Origin: CAKSXP01 sp964609305
Lineage (GTDB): Bacteria; Bacillota; Clostridia; Oscillospirales; Oscillospiraceae
DNA length: 41,773 bases
Direction: 5' to 3'
Assembly: GCA_964609305.1 (NCBI GenBank)
Contig: CAZSRK010000018.1
Location: 1 to 41,773 of the forward strand
Shown: positions 23,620 to 31,144 of the stretch, in pieces
Numbering within the stretch: the first letter of the stretch is position 1
Layout: each line of letters opens with the position of its first letter
Notes under the pieces: generated by a model
The model's input: the letters and a program-made list of their open reading frames with translations, nothing else
What the model was told of the DNA's origin: nothing
The model's database searches: none
Position numbers and translations under genes: made by a program

Positions 23620-23648
23620 ATTATATAACCAACGCATGGGATTGTCCA
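23620..23648 (-). promoter_or_regulatory. Sigma-A promoter of the coiled-coil protein gene
   Basis: On the minus strand, TGGACA (23648-23643), a 17-base spacer and TATAAT (23625-23620). The -35 box is only a few bases past the stop codon of the upstream M16 gene. Confidence 0.8.
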
Positions 23649-23659
23649 CAGTCTTATTT

Positions 23660-24928
23660 TTATATATTCGGGGAAATTACCGAGAGTGCTATGCCCCCGG
23701 GGTCAAAGTTGTCCAGAATGAACTGGCGAAGCTCCCGCGCCGTAACACCGGCCAGGACCTCAAACTCATCCATCACGCTGTAACCGGCAAACCAGGCCGA
23801 GGCCATGGCCGTGCATATGCTCTGGAAATTGCCCAGGACACGAATATTATCGCCGTAGGTCGAACGCTTCACGCGCTCAAAAAGCTCCTCATCCATCCCG
23901 TCGCGCAGACCGTCAAGGCGCCGTTTGAAGTGTTCGAGCACTGCGTCGGGTTCCCGGCTCTCCCCGCCGGCCATGAACACGGCGGAGCCGCCGGCAAAAG
24001 ATACTCCGGCCCCGAAGTCTTTCTTTATAAGCCCATCGGAATAAAGCTGCGTATAAAACGGGCTGGATTTCCCTGTCAGGTATTCCATGGCAAGGCCGCA
24101 CAGCACATTTTGGCGCAGGCGCTGCTCACCCTTCGGCGCGGGCTCGATACGGCATCCGAAAAGAAACTGCGGCGCAGAAACCTCCATCTGTACCTGCGTA
24201 TTCTCAACATATACCTTTTTGTCATCCGCCGGGCCGTAGTCCCGCTCCGGCAGTTCGCCCGGCTCTGCCGGAAGAGTCCGCAGTGCGATATCGACGACCT
24301 TCTCCGGGTCAACACCGCCCGCGACGCACAGGACCATGTTCGACGGGTTGTAAAATACGCGATGGCAGGCATACAGCGTTTCGGCGCTTATCCGGGATAT
24401 GCTCTCGACAGTTCCGGCGACGGAATCGCGCGCGGGATTGTGTGCGTACAGCGCCTTGAGCAGGTTAAAGTACACCACATACCCGGGCTCGTCCTCCGTC
24501 ATTCGTATTTCCTGGCCAATTATGCCCTGTTCCTTATCCACGCTCTCCTTTGTAAAATACGGCTCCGACACAAAGGAAAGCAGCGTACTCAGGTTTTCCT
24601 CAAACCCGTCGGTGCACTCAAAATAATACGTTGTCATGGCCGAGCTGGTCCACGCGTTGGGCGAGGCACCGTTGGCTGAGAGGATGTTCAGAGCGTTCCC
24701 GTCCTTTGTGTCGAACATCTTGTGCTCGAGGAAATGTGCAACGCCCGCTGGGGTGTCGATCCATTCCCCGCCGTATTTGAAGCGGCGGTCGGCCCCTCCA
24801 TAATCCGTGCTGTAACAGGCAAAGCACTTGCTGTACCCCGTCCTGGGCAGGATCAGCACGCTGGCGCCGTTTGGAAGCTTCTCAATACACAGGCTCTCCC
24901 CGATGCCGGGATATTTGATGGTCTCCAT
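23660..24928 (-). CDS. yfmH: M16-family peptidase, YfmH/YmfH type
   Basis: A 422-residue M16 (insulinase/processing peptidase) protein. The inverted zinc motif HFLEH is at residues 65-69 (His65, Glu68 and His69), so this member looks catalytically competent. The C-terminal half has the second, inactive M16 lobe. With the adjacent gene it forms the pair that in Bacillus is associated with 5-aminopentanol modification of elongation factor P, and that is often annotated as a processing protease pair. ATG at 24928 lies three bases from the stop of the upstream partner, so the two are co-transcribed and probably form a heterodimer. Confidence 0.87.
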   Translation of the reverse strand: METIKYPGIGESLCIEKLPNGASVLILPRTGYSKCFACYSTDYGGADRRFKYGGEWIDTPAGVAHFLEHKMFDTKDGNALNILSANGASPNAWTSSAMTTYYFECTDGFEENLSTLLSFVSEPYFTKESVDKEQGIIGQEIRMTEDEPGYVVYFNLLKALYAHNPARDSVAGTVESISRISAETLYACHRVFYNPSNMVLCVAGGVDPEKVVDIALRTLPAEPGELPERDYGPADDKKVYVENTQVQMEVSAPQFLFGCRIEPAPKGEQRLRQNVLCGLAMEYLTGKSSPFYTQLYSDGLIKKDFGAGVSFAGGSAVFMAGGESREPDAVLEHFKRRLDGLRDGMDEELFERVKRSTYGDNIRVLGNFQSICTAMASAWFAGYSVMDEFEVLAGVTARELRQFILDNFDPGGIALSVISPNI

Positions 24929-24931
24929 GCT

Positions 24932-26209
24932 TCATTCCTCCCCACGCAGAAAATACACCGCGTCACACTCGACGCTGCGGGCGATCTCGACAACGTCCTG
25001 TTTTGTGACGAGCTCTATCAGTCCGGCCATCTCATCCGGCTGGCAGTCGAATCCACTGAGCGTGCCGGACAGGCAGTGGTATTCAAGCTCCGACTGGCTG
25101 TCCATGGCCGTGCGCATATCGGTGGCTGTGGATCTTTTGGCGTTTTCCAGCTCCTCGTCGGTTATATCGCCGTTTCTCACCGCATCGAGCTGGGCAAGTA
25201 TCTCTCCGAGCGCGGCGTCATATTTGTCGAACTCTATACCGGAGCTTACCAGAAGCAGCCCCTTGTGCAGGTCGACGGCGGAACTTGCGTAGTAGGCCAG
25301 CCCCAGCCGCTCGCGCACGTTGGCAAACAGCTTTGAGGTCAGGCAGCCGCCATATACGGCGTTGAAAACGCGTATGGCTGCAAAATCCGGTTCCTCCATA
25401 CACTCGCCCAGGCGGAAGCCGACGGCCAGCTTGCCCTGGCGAACGTCCATCTCCTCGGTAAACACGCGCATGTTTTCCTCAACGGAATTCATGCGTATGT
25501 CCGTGCCGATGTCATAATCCACTTCACCGCGCGGCAGGTTCAAAAGTGTCTCCCGCATGAGTCTTTCGACAGTCTCCGGCTTTTTGCTGCCGCAGTAGAA
25601 TATTTCGACCGGTGAGGTGGAGAGCAGCTCCTTCCACCGGCGCGTCAGTTTTCTGTAATTGATGCTTTCGCACTCAGGCTCAAACCCGTAAGCCGGGACG
25701 GCGTAGTCCTCATAACAGCACATGTTCTCCAACAGGCGCAAAAACGCATACCCTATCTTGTCATTGACGCGCCCGCGGATGGTCTCAAGCATTTTTTCCT
25801 TCTCGCTGACCGTATAATCCGAAAGCAGCAGGCCGCCGCGGGTCTCCGGCTCGAGCAGCATCTCTCCCATTAGGGACACAGTGGCGCCGAGCAGGTCCTC
25901 TCCTCCGGGCAGAAAGCCGTCGTTTATAAAGCTTCCGGCGAAACCGACGGCATGTATCTCGCCAAACTTTCTGACAAGCGGGTTTATCCGCGCGCCGTAC
26001 ATACTGTAAAGGCGCTGTGATATCCGGCCGATGTCCGGATAATTTCTAGTCCCGCGGGAGAGTACATTTGGCACGAGCGCCGTTATGGGCGCGTCCTCAC
26101 GGGTGAGCCGGCTGAGGAGATTGATGCTGATCAGTCCCGTTTTGAATTTGTCGGTTCTCAGGCATGTGAGCATGACTGACGGGATTATCTCGCTGCGATA
26201 TTTTTCCAA
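24932..26209 (-). CDS. yfmF: M16-family peptidase-like partner, YfmF/YmfF type, lacking the zinc motif
   Basis: A 425-residue M16 homologue. No HxxEH zinc motif is found in the N-terminal lobe (IPSVMLTCLRTDKFKTGLIS and following), while the conserved RERLGLAYYASS substrate-binding stretch is present in the C-terminal lobe. This split of roles (catalytic YfmH, non-catalytic YfmF) is typical of two-subunit M16 enzymes. The frame is open for 18 codons further upstream, but GAGGGGG seven bases before the TTG at 26209 makes that the start. It is the first gene of the pair. Upstream are two hairpins but no clear promoter. Confidence 0.85.
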   Translation of the reverse strand: MEKYRSEIIPSVMLTCLRTDKFKTGLISINLLSRLTREDAPITALVPNVLSRGTRNYPDIGRISQRLYSMYGARINPLVRKFGEIHAVGFAGSFINDGFLPGGEDLLGATVSLMGEMLLEPETRGGLLLSDYTVSEKEKMLETIRGRVNDKIGYAFLRLLENMCCYEDYAVPAYGFEPECESINYRKLTRRWKELLSTSPVEIFYCGSKKPETVERLMRETLLNLPRGEVDYDIGTDIRMNSVEENMRVFTEEMDVRQGKLAVGFRLGECMEEPDFAAIRVFNAVYGGCLTSKLFANVRERLGLAYYASSAVDLHKGLLLVSSGIEFDKYDAALGEILAQLDAVRNGDITDEELENAKRSTATDMRTAMDSQSELEYHCLSGTLSGFDCQPDEMAGLIELVTKQDVVEIARSVECDAVYFLRGEE

Positions 26210-26251
26210 AGCTCTTCCCCCTCGGATTCTTTGATTTTTAAGGATATTATG

Positions 26252-26275
26252 CCACAGACGCAAAGCGTCTCGTGG
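26252..26275. repeat. Hairpin upstream of the M16 pair
   Basis: Arms CCACAGACGC and GCGTCT(C)GTGG around AAA, with one bulged base. It would be in the leader of the M16 pair or form part of its promoter zone. Confidence 0.55.
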
Positions 26276-26333
26276 TATATTGGCATTGTCCGCGGTTCTG
26301 GCCGCAGGCCGGGAGCGGAACGCGCCAACACAA

Positions 26334-26364
26334 GGTAAAATAACCGCTTTGCGGTTATTTTACC
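26334..26364. terminator. Perfect 14-bp stem-loop in the M16/mobB intergenic region
   Basis: Arms 26334-26347 and 26351-26364 with a TTT loop. The 3' arm is T-rich, but no T-run follows on either strand. It could act as a weak terminator or a leader element; the assignment is uncertain. Confidence 0.45.
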
Positions 26365-26509
26365 ACAATGCATGCTTTTTGAAAATAAACAAATTATAAA
26401 GTTTGCCTATCACCGGGGCGATAGGCGTTGCAAAAAGCGGCTGCGCCGATATTTTTGGCACGCCCTGCACCGCCGGCGGGCAATGCGCCCCGGTATGAGG
26501 CGCACGGCC

Positions 26510-26539
26510 TTGACAATAGCTTTCCCGGCATTGTATACT
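26510..26539 (+). promoter_or_regulatory. Sigma-A promoter of mobB
   Basis: TTGACA (26510-26515), an 18-base spacer and TATACT (26534-26539). Confidence 0.78.
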
Positions 26540-26550
26540 CTTAGTAATCC

Positions 26551-26573
26551 AAACGCGGGAAGCCGCGTTTTTT
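26551..26573 (+). terminator. Promoter-proximal terminator-like hairpin in the mobB leader
   Basis: An 8-bp perfect stem AAACGCGG / CCGCGTTT with a GAAG loop and a total of six T on the 3' side, only a few bases after the predicted transcription start. A second hairpin (26584-26590 with 26602-26608) lies between it and the ribosome site. This looks like an attenuator. Confidence 0.6.
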
Positions 26574-26629
26574 GTTACTTTTCGCGCTGCTTTCGATTTC
26601 TGCAGCGCCCTTACGGGAGGTGGCAGGGG

Positions 26630-27274
26630 TTGGATATCCCCATTGTCTCGTTTATCGGATGGTCAGGCTCCGGCAAGACCACGTTCATAGAAAAACTGAT
26701 ACCCGTCTTTCTCGGCCGCGGTCTGCGCGTGGCCGTACTCAAGTCCGACGGGCACGAGTTTCAGATGGATCGTGAGGGTAAGGACACCTTCCGTTTTACC
26801 AGTGCAGGGGCGGAGCTGGTCGCAATTGCCAACAGCCGCCGCGCCGCCGTGCTGGAAAACCGCGCGATATCCTTCGAGCGGCTTCTCAGCCACATCGGGG
26901 ACGTCGATATAATCCTTGCGGAGGGCTGGTACACCCAACCGCTGCCGCGTATAGAGGTCTTTCGCGGACACGATACGCTGCGCTGCGACGACCCCGAAAA
27001 CCTTATGGCGGTCATAACGGACCGTGAGATAAACCCCGGTGTTCCGGTTTTCGGGCTGGAGGACATCATACCCGTCGCAGATTTCATCCTCGGCAGTCTT
27101 TCGGACTGTACGCTTCCGGCAGAATCGTACGGCCGCGTCCGCGTCATGGTAAACGGCAGCCCGGCACACGTCACGCCCCGGCTTCTGGAGTTGCTGAGCC
27201 GGGCCAGCCCGGAGATCGGGGCCCTTCTGGCCGGGGACGGGGATGAAAAAGAGATATGTATAACCGTTAAATAG
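26630..27274 (+). CDS. mobB: Molybdopterin-guanine dinucleotide biosynthesis protein B-like GTPase
   Basis: A 214-residue P-loop protein. Walker A GWSGSGKTT spans residues 10-18; SFIGWSGSGKTTFIEKL, VAVLKSDGHEF and ILAEGWYTQPLPRIEVFR are MobB signatures. MobB aids GDP attachment to molybdopterin together with MobA; no mobA or moa genes are in the window, so it may serve another cofactor step. The C-terminal 60 residues extend beyond the GTPase core. TTG at 26630 is chosen because GGGAGG lies nine bases before it; the frame is open for 86 codons further but that part is AT-rich leader. It has its own promoter and leader hairpins and ends at a strong bidirectional terminator. Confidence 0.83.
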   Translation: MDIPIVSFIGWSGSGKTTFIEKLIPVFLGRGLRVAVLKSDGHEFQMDREGKDTFRFTSAGAELVAIANSRRAAVLENRAISFERLLSHIGDVDIILAEGWYTQPLPRIEVFRGHDTLRCDDPENLMAVITDREINPGVPVFGLEDIIPVADFILGSLSDCTLPAESYGRVRVMVNGSPAHVTPRLLELLSRASPEIGALLAGDGDEKEICITVK

Positions 27275-27282
27275 ACGGCTGA

Positions 27283-27329
27283 AAACCGGCGCGCGTCCAG
27301 GACCTGGACGCGCGCCGGTTTAATTTTTA
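27283..27329. terminator. Strong bidirectional terminator between mobB and pyrG
   Basis: An 18-bp perfect stem (27283-27300 with 27304-27321) with a GAC loop and T-rich flanks on both strands. It ends both converging units. Confidence 0.92.
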
Positions 27330-28934
27330 TCCCTGCCTGTCAAGAGCTGCGCCAATGAGACCCGCAAACAGCGGATGCGCCCTGTTAGGCCGGCTTTTGA
27401 ACTCCGGATGGAACTGCACACCGATATAATAGTCGTTCTCCGGTATCTCGACTGTCTCGACGATGTATCCGTCGGGCGAGGTGCCGCTTATTGCCAGCCC
27501 TTTACGTGTGAGCTCGTCGCGAAAAGCGTTGTTGAACTCATAGCGGTGGCGGTGCCGCTCCGATATGTCCTCCCTGCCGTAGCAGCGATAGATCTGCGTA
27601 CCTTTTTCCAGCCTGCACGGATATGCGCCCAGGCGCAGGGTGCCGCCCTTGTCGGTCTGGTCGGTCTGATCGGGCAGGAAGTCTATTATCCTGTGCCGGC
27701 TGTTCTCGTCAAACTCCCTTGAGTTGGCATCCTCCATGCCGCAGACGCTTCGGGCAAAGGCGATGGCCGCGACCTGCATGCCGAGACAGATGCCCAGATA
27801 GGGTATATTGTTCCGGCGGCAGTAGTCGGCGGTTATGATCTTGCCCTCGATGCCCCGGTTTCCAAAGCCGCCCGGCACCACGACGCCGCCGCAGTCGGAA
27901 AATATCTCTGCGGCGTTGTGCTCGGTCACTGTCTCGGAATCTATCCACCTGATATTGACGTTGGTCCTGAACGCATAGCCCGCATGGCGCAGCGCCTCGG
28001 CCACGGAGAGATACGCGTCGTGAAGGCGCACATATTTGCCGACGATGCCTATCGTCACTTCCCTGTCGCAGCCGCGGATATTCTCAAGCATCGCGTTCCA
28101 GTCGTCCATGTCCGGTTCCGGTACGTCGATGCCGAGCTCCCGGCAGACTATGTCCGACAGGCCCTTTTTCTGGAGCATGACGGGCGCCTCGTACAGCACC
28201 GGGATGGTCATGTTCTCGATGACACAGTCGGGCTTTACGTTGCAAAAGAGTGCGATCTTCTTGAATATACTCTCCTCGAGCGGTTCGTCGCAGCGCAGGA
28301 CGATGATATCCGGCTTTATGCCCATGCCCTGCAGCTCCTTGACCGAGTGCTGTGTGGGTTTGCTTTTATGCTCGTCCGAACCGCGAAGGTAGGGTACCAG
28401 CGTCACATGGATATACAACGAGTTTTCAGGCCCGACGTCAAGCCCGACCTGGCGTATGGCCTCGAGGAAGGGCTGGCTCTCTATATCGCCGGTGGTTCCG
28501 CCGACCTCTGTTATTACAACGTCCGCGCCGCTGTGCCGGCCGACGTTGTAAATAAAGGACTTTATCTCGTTTGTTATGTGGGGGATGACCTGCACTGTCT
28601 CGCCCAGGTACTCGCCGCGCCGCTCTTTGTTCAGAACGTTCCAGTATACCTTTCCGGACGTGAGGTTGGAAAATCTGTTGAGGTCCTCGTCGATGAATCG
28701 CTCGTAATGGCCAAGGTCAAGGTCGGTCTCCGCTCCGTCGTCGGTGACGTAGACCTCGCCATGCTGATAGGGGCTCATCGTACCGGGGTCGACATTTATA
28801 TACGGGTCGAGCTTCTGCGCGGCCACTTTCAGCCCCCGGGCCTTGAGCAGCCGGCCCAGGCTGGCCGCCGTTATGCCCTTCCCGAGTCCGGACACCACGC
28901 CGCCCGTTACAAACACGTATTTGATAGTTTTCAT
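27327..28934 (-). CDS. pyrG: CTP synthase
   Basis: A 535-residue glutamine-dependent amidotransferase that makes CTP from UTP, ATP and glutamine. KYVFVTGGVVSGLGKG is the N-terminal P-loop of the synthetase domain. GICLGMQ holds the glutaminase nucleophile Cys, and GVQFHPEF holds the His-Glu pair of the class I triad. The frame stays open upstream to 29039, but ATG at 28934 begins the family-typical MKTIKYVFVTGG and has GGAGGAG upstream. It is the third gene after glnA and the ANTAR regulator on the same strand. An ANTAR-type hairpin begins at the regulator's stop codon and occupies the 90-base leader, which suggests control by glutamine status. Confidence 0.97.
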   Translation of the reverse strand: MKTIKYVFVTGGVVSGLGKGITAASLGRLLKARGLKVAAQKLDPYINVDPGTMSPYQHGEVYVTDDGAETDLDLGHYERFIDEDLNRFSNLTSGKVYWNVLNKERRGEYLGETVQVIPHITNEIKSFIYNVGRHSGADVVITEVGGTTGDIESQPFLEAIRQVGLDVGPENSLYIHVTLVPYLRGSDEHKSKPTQHSVKELQGMGIKPDIIVLRCDEPLEESIFKKIALFCNVKPDCVIENMTIPVLYEAPVMLQKKGLSDIVCRELGIDVPEPDMDDWNAMLENIRGCDREVTIGIVGKYVRLHDAYLSVAEALRHAGYAFRTNVNIRWIDSETVTEHNAAEIFSDCGGVVVPGGFGNRGIEGKIITADYCRRNNIPYLGICLGMQVAAIAFARSVCGMEDANSREFDENSRHRIIDFLPDQTDQTDKGGTLRLGAYPCRLEKGTQIYRCYGREDISERHRHRYEFNNAFRDELTRKGLAISGTSPDGYIVETVEIPENDYYIGVQFHPEFKSRPNRAHPLFAGLIGAALDRQG

Positions 28935-28958
28935 TTTGCTCTCTCCTCCGTCAATATC

Positions 28959-29026
28959 TGAACAAGGACGCTCACCGGCGGGAGGCCGCAATTTGCCGCC
29001 TCCCGCTGATGAACGCCCTTGTTCAT
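28959..29026 (-). promoter_or_regulatory. ANTAR-type hairpin and competing long hairpin in the pyrG leader
   Basis: Small hairpin (29026-29009): perfect 6-bp stem ATGAAC/GTTCAT with hexaloop AAGGGC, having A at position 1 and G at position 4. Competing structure (29025-28959): a 12-bp outer stem re-pairing the loop and 5' arm with a downstream copy, over a 9-bp inner GC stem. No T-run follows, unlike the glnA and asnB leaders. The first base of the hairpin is the last base of the ANTAR gene's TAA. Confidence 0.75.
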
Positions 29027-29613
29027 TAATCGCTTCCATATGTTTTTATGATATTCTCCGCCGCCATGCGACGGGAGATACGCGCATCCATCGCGCTTTT
29101 TTCGATATAGTGGTGTGCGTCGCTCTCGCTCATCTCCATTTTTTCGATGAGTATCCATTTGGCACGGTTGACCGTCCTGATATCCGCCATTTTCTCCTGA
29201 AGAGACCTGTTTTTCGTCTCCATGCGTTGAAGCCTCGCGCTCAGCGCCGCGGCCAGCTTGACGGCACTGTAAAACATCTGTTTGGAATTGGGTTTGGATA
29301 CGGTGAGTATACCGCTGTCCTCCACCTTATAGGCGACCTTGTCAAACAGTTCGTTTTTGACCACGAGCAGTATGCCCATGTTAAGGTCGGCCAGGCCCAG
29401 AGCAAATTCTGTGCCGAACTCGTCGGGCAGCGGGGAATCTATGATGAGCACATCCGCCGGCGTCTGTATCAGCGAACGTTTGGCCTCCCCCGCGCTGCGC
29501 GCGCGGACGAGGGGGTAAAAATCGGCCTGTGGTAAAACTCCGGAAAAATAATCGAAAAACTTATCACCGCCGGAGACGATCAGGGTCCGACGGCTAGGCT
29601 TTTGAAAATCCAT
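29026..29613 (-). CDS. ANTAR-domain response regulator (NasT/AmiR-like antiterminator)
   Basis: A 195-residue protein. Residues about 8-125 form a response-regulator receiver fold: D59 (VLIIDSPLPDE) is a possible phosphoacceptor and K107 (SKP) is conserved. The acidic pair of the first strand is replaced by VSGG and the switch Ser/Thr by VVK, so phosphorylation may not be the signal. A linking helix leads to an ANTAR domain (about 135-190), shown by RAKWILIEKMEMSESDAHHY and SAMDARISRRMAAENII. ANTAR proteins bind hexaloop RNA hairpins and prevent termination. It lies 14 bases after glnA and its stop overlaps the pyrG-leader hairpin. Likely targets are the glnA, pyrG and asnB leaders. No kinase or sensor partner is in the window. 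Confidence 0.88.
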   Translation of the reverse strand: MDFQKPSRRTLIVSGGDKFFDYFSGVLPQADFYPLVRARSAGEAKRSLIQTPADVLIIDSPLPDEFGTEFALGLADLNMGILLVVKNELFDKVAYKVEDSGILTVSKPNSKQMFYSAVKLAAALSARLQRMETKNRSLQEKMADIRTVNRAKWILIEKMEMSESDAHHYIEKSAMDARISRRMAAENIIKTYGSD

Positions 29614-29627
29614 CCCGCAGCCCTCGC

Positions 29628-30836
29628 TTATTCCGTTACGCCGCGCAGGAAACTCTCCGGCAGCACGGAGGCCAAAAACGCGCTGTTTCGCGCAATCTCC
29701 CTTGCCTGGCCGAGGCTGTGCGGCAGGGTCTCGATGCCCGCGGTCTCGTCCCGGCCGGCAGAGAACAGATCCAGATTGGTCGGTGCCTGAAGCTCGAGCC
29801 TGTTCTTGATGCCGTCAAGCCCCGCGTAAATCAAAAGAGCATATGCCAGATAGGGATTTGCCATCGCGTCCGGCGAGCGCAGCTCAATACGTTTGAACAG
29901 TCCCTTTGCCGCGGGTATCCGTATAAGCTGAGAGCGGTTCTCCGGCGACCAGGTGATGTATTTCGGCGCCTTTTTCTCGCCGAGGCGCAGGTACGACTCC
30001 TCACACGGGTTGAGGAAGGCACAAAGCTCCTTTATATGAGCAAGTATGCCGGCCATGAAATACAGCGTCTTATCCTCGCCGTCCCCACTTCGGACGGACA
30101 TGTTTATATGCAGGCCATTGCCGCTCTCCCCGCGCAGGGGTTTCGGGGAAAAGTCGGCCCAAAGCCCGTTCTGGACTGCGATGGCCTTGACCACGCTTAT
30201 AAAATTGACCGCGTTGTCGGCGGCGGAAAGAGCGTCGCTGTAACGAAAATCGATCTCGTTCTGTCCGGGCCCCTCCTCGTGATGGGAGCTCTCGGGCAAT
30301 ATGCCCATCTCCAGCAGGGTCAGGCATATCTCGCGGCGTACGTTCTCGCCCTTGTCCTCGGGCGCGACGTCCATGTATCCCGCTGTGTCGAGCGGGATCT
30401 TCGTCGGGTTTCCGTCCGCGTCCGTCTTGAAAAGGTAAAACTCAAACTCGGAGCCGAAGTATACGGTGATACCCTGCTCCTTCGCGGTGGCTATCGCCTT
30501 TTTCAGGATGGCCCTGCTGTCGTTTTCAAACAGCGTCCCGTCGGGATAGCGCACGTCGCAGAACATACGCACGACCTTCCCGTGGAGCGAACGCCAGGGC
30601 AGCACCGCCAGAGTAGAGGGGATGGGGAACAGAAAAAGGTCCGACTTTACCGCGTCGCCAAAGCCCGCGATGGCCGAGGCGTCGAAAGATATCCCGTCCT
30701 CGAACGCACGGTGCAGCTCATCGGGGACAATCGCAACGTTTTTCTGCCGGCCACAGGCGTCGCAGAAGGCAAGCCTTATGAATTTTACATCCTCCTGCTC
30801 GATAAATTCCATAATCTCTTCATAAGAATAATTCAT
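29628..30836 (-). CDS. glnA: Glutamine synthetase, short type I-like
   Basis: A 402-residue glutamine synthetase that makes glutamine from glutamate, ammonia and ATP. YFGSEFEFYLF, HHEEGPGQNEIDFRY and SGNGLHINMS carry metal and substrate residues, and WSPENRSQLIRIPA carries the ATP/phosphate arginines. It is shorter than typical GSI-alpha (about 440): the C-terminal region after the RSPDAMANPYLAYALLIYAGLDG helix is reduced. No adenylylation-loop tyrosine context is evident. ATG at 30836 has AAGGAG upstream. It heads the operon glnA - ANTAR regulator - pyrG, with a consensus promoter and an ANTAR-hairpin/terminator attenuator in its 130-base leader. Confidence 0.94.
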   Translation of the reverse strand: MNYSYEEIMEFIEQEDVKFIRLAFCDACGRQKNVAIVPDELHRAFEDGISFDASAIAGFGDAVKSDLFLFPIPSTLAVLPWRSLHGKVVRMFCDVRYPDGTLFENDSRAILKKAIATAKEQGITVYFGSEFEFYLFKTDADGNPTKIPLDTAGYMDVAPEDKGENVRREICLTLLEMGILPESSHHEEGPGQNEIDFRYSDALSAADNAVNFISVVKAIAVQNGLWADFSPKPLRGESGNGLHINMSVRSGDGEDKTLYFMAGILAHIKELCAFLNPCEESYLRLGEKKAPKYITWSPENRSQLIRIPAAKGLFKRIELRSPDAMANPYLAYALLIYAGLDGIKNRLELQAPTNLDLFSAGRDETAGIETLPHSLGQAREIARNSAFLASVLPESFLRGVTE

Positions 30837-30897
30837 TGCCGCATCTCCTTACTGGAATGGCATTAAGCCCGGCCCGGCGTGTATCCGGACAGGGGCA

Positions 30898-30960
30898 TAA
30901 AAAGCAAAAAGGACGTTTCCGGAGGAAAGGGGCATTTGTCCCCCGCCAGTAAACATCCTT
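30898..30960 (-). terminator. Attenuator terminator in the glnA leader
   Basis: On the minus strand, AAGGATGTTT (30960-30951) pairs over 10 bp with AAACGTCCTT (30918-30909), followed by TTTGCTTTTT. Its 5' arm is the loop and 3' arm of the ANTAR hairpin, so the two are mutually exclusive. Confidence 0.82.
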
Positions 30961-30966
30961 GTTCAC
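30949..30966 (-). promoter_or_regulatory. ANTAR-type hairpin in the glnA leader
   Basis: Stem GTGAAC/GTTTAC (one G-U) with hexaloop AAGGAT, having A at 1 and G at 4. It is at the very 5' end of the transcript and overlaps the attenuator's 5' arm. Confidence 0.75.
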
Positions 30967-30972
30967 ACTGAA

Positions 30973-31001
30973 AGTTTACTATCCCGACTGGTTTTTGTCA
31001 A
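30973..31001 (-). promoter_or_regulatory. Sigma-A promoter of glnA operon
   Basis: On the minus strand, TTGACA (31001-30996), a 17-base spacer and TAAACT (30978-30973). The start would fall at or just before the ANTAR hairpin. Confidence 0.85.
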
Positions 31002-31032
31002 CAAAAGAATCGGGAAAAAATATATAAAGTTC

Positions 31033-31061
31033 TTGACAAACCGAACCGCAGATGCTACAAT
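31033..31061 (+). promoter_or_regulatory. Sigma-A promoter of asnB-gltBD
   Basis: TTGACA (31033-31038), a 17-base spacer and TACAAT (31056-31061). It diverges from the glnA promoter about 30 bases away and gives a leader of more than 500 bases. Confidence 0.88.
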
Positions 31062-31071
31062 CCGCCTATAA

Positions 31072-31130
31072 TGTGACAAAGGGGTCGCGCAGGGGTGGGG
31101 ATTTCCCTGCCCGCGGCTCTTTGCTTTTTT
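31072..31130 (+). promoter_or_regulatory. ANTAR attenuator 1 of the asnB leader
   Basis: Hairpin 31072-31089: stem TGTGAC/GTCGCG with hexaloop AAAGGG (A1, G4). The overlapping terminator, 31077-31130, pairs CAAAG with CTTTG, CGCG with CGCG and GCAGGG with CCCTGC, then CTTTTTT. Formation of the small hairpin would block the terminator. Confidence 0.78.
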
Positions 31131-31144
31131 CAATACGGTATCTA

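Noticed and set aside
26540..26629. Moco riboswitch before mobB
   Set aside because: The leader is too short and holds only two simple hairpins; I cannot match it to the multi-stem Moco motif.
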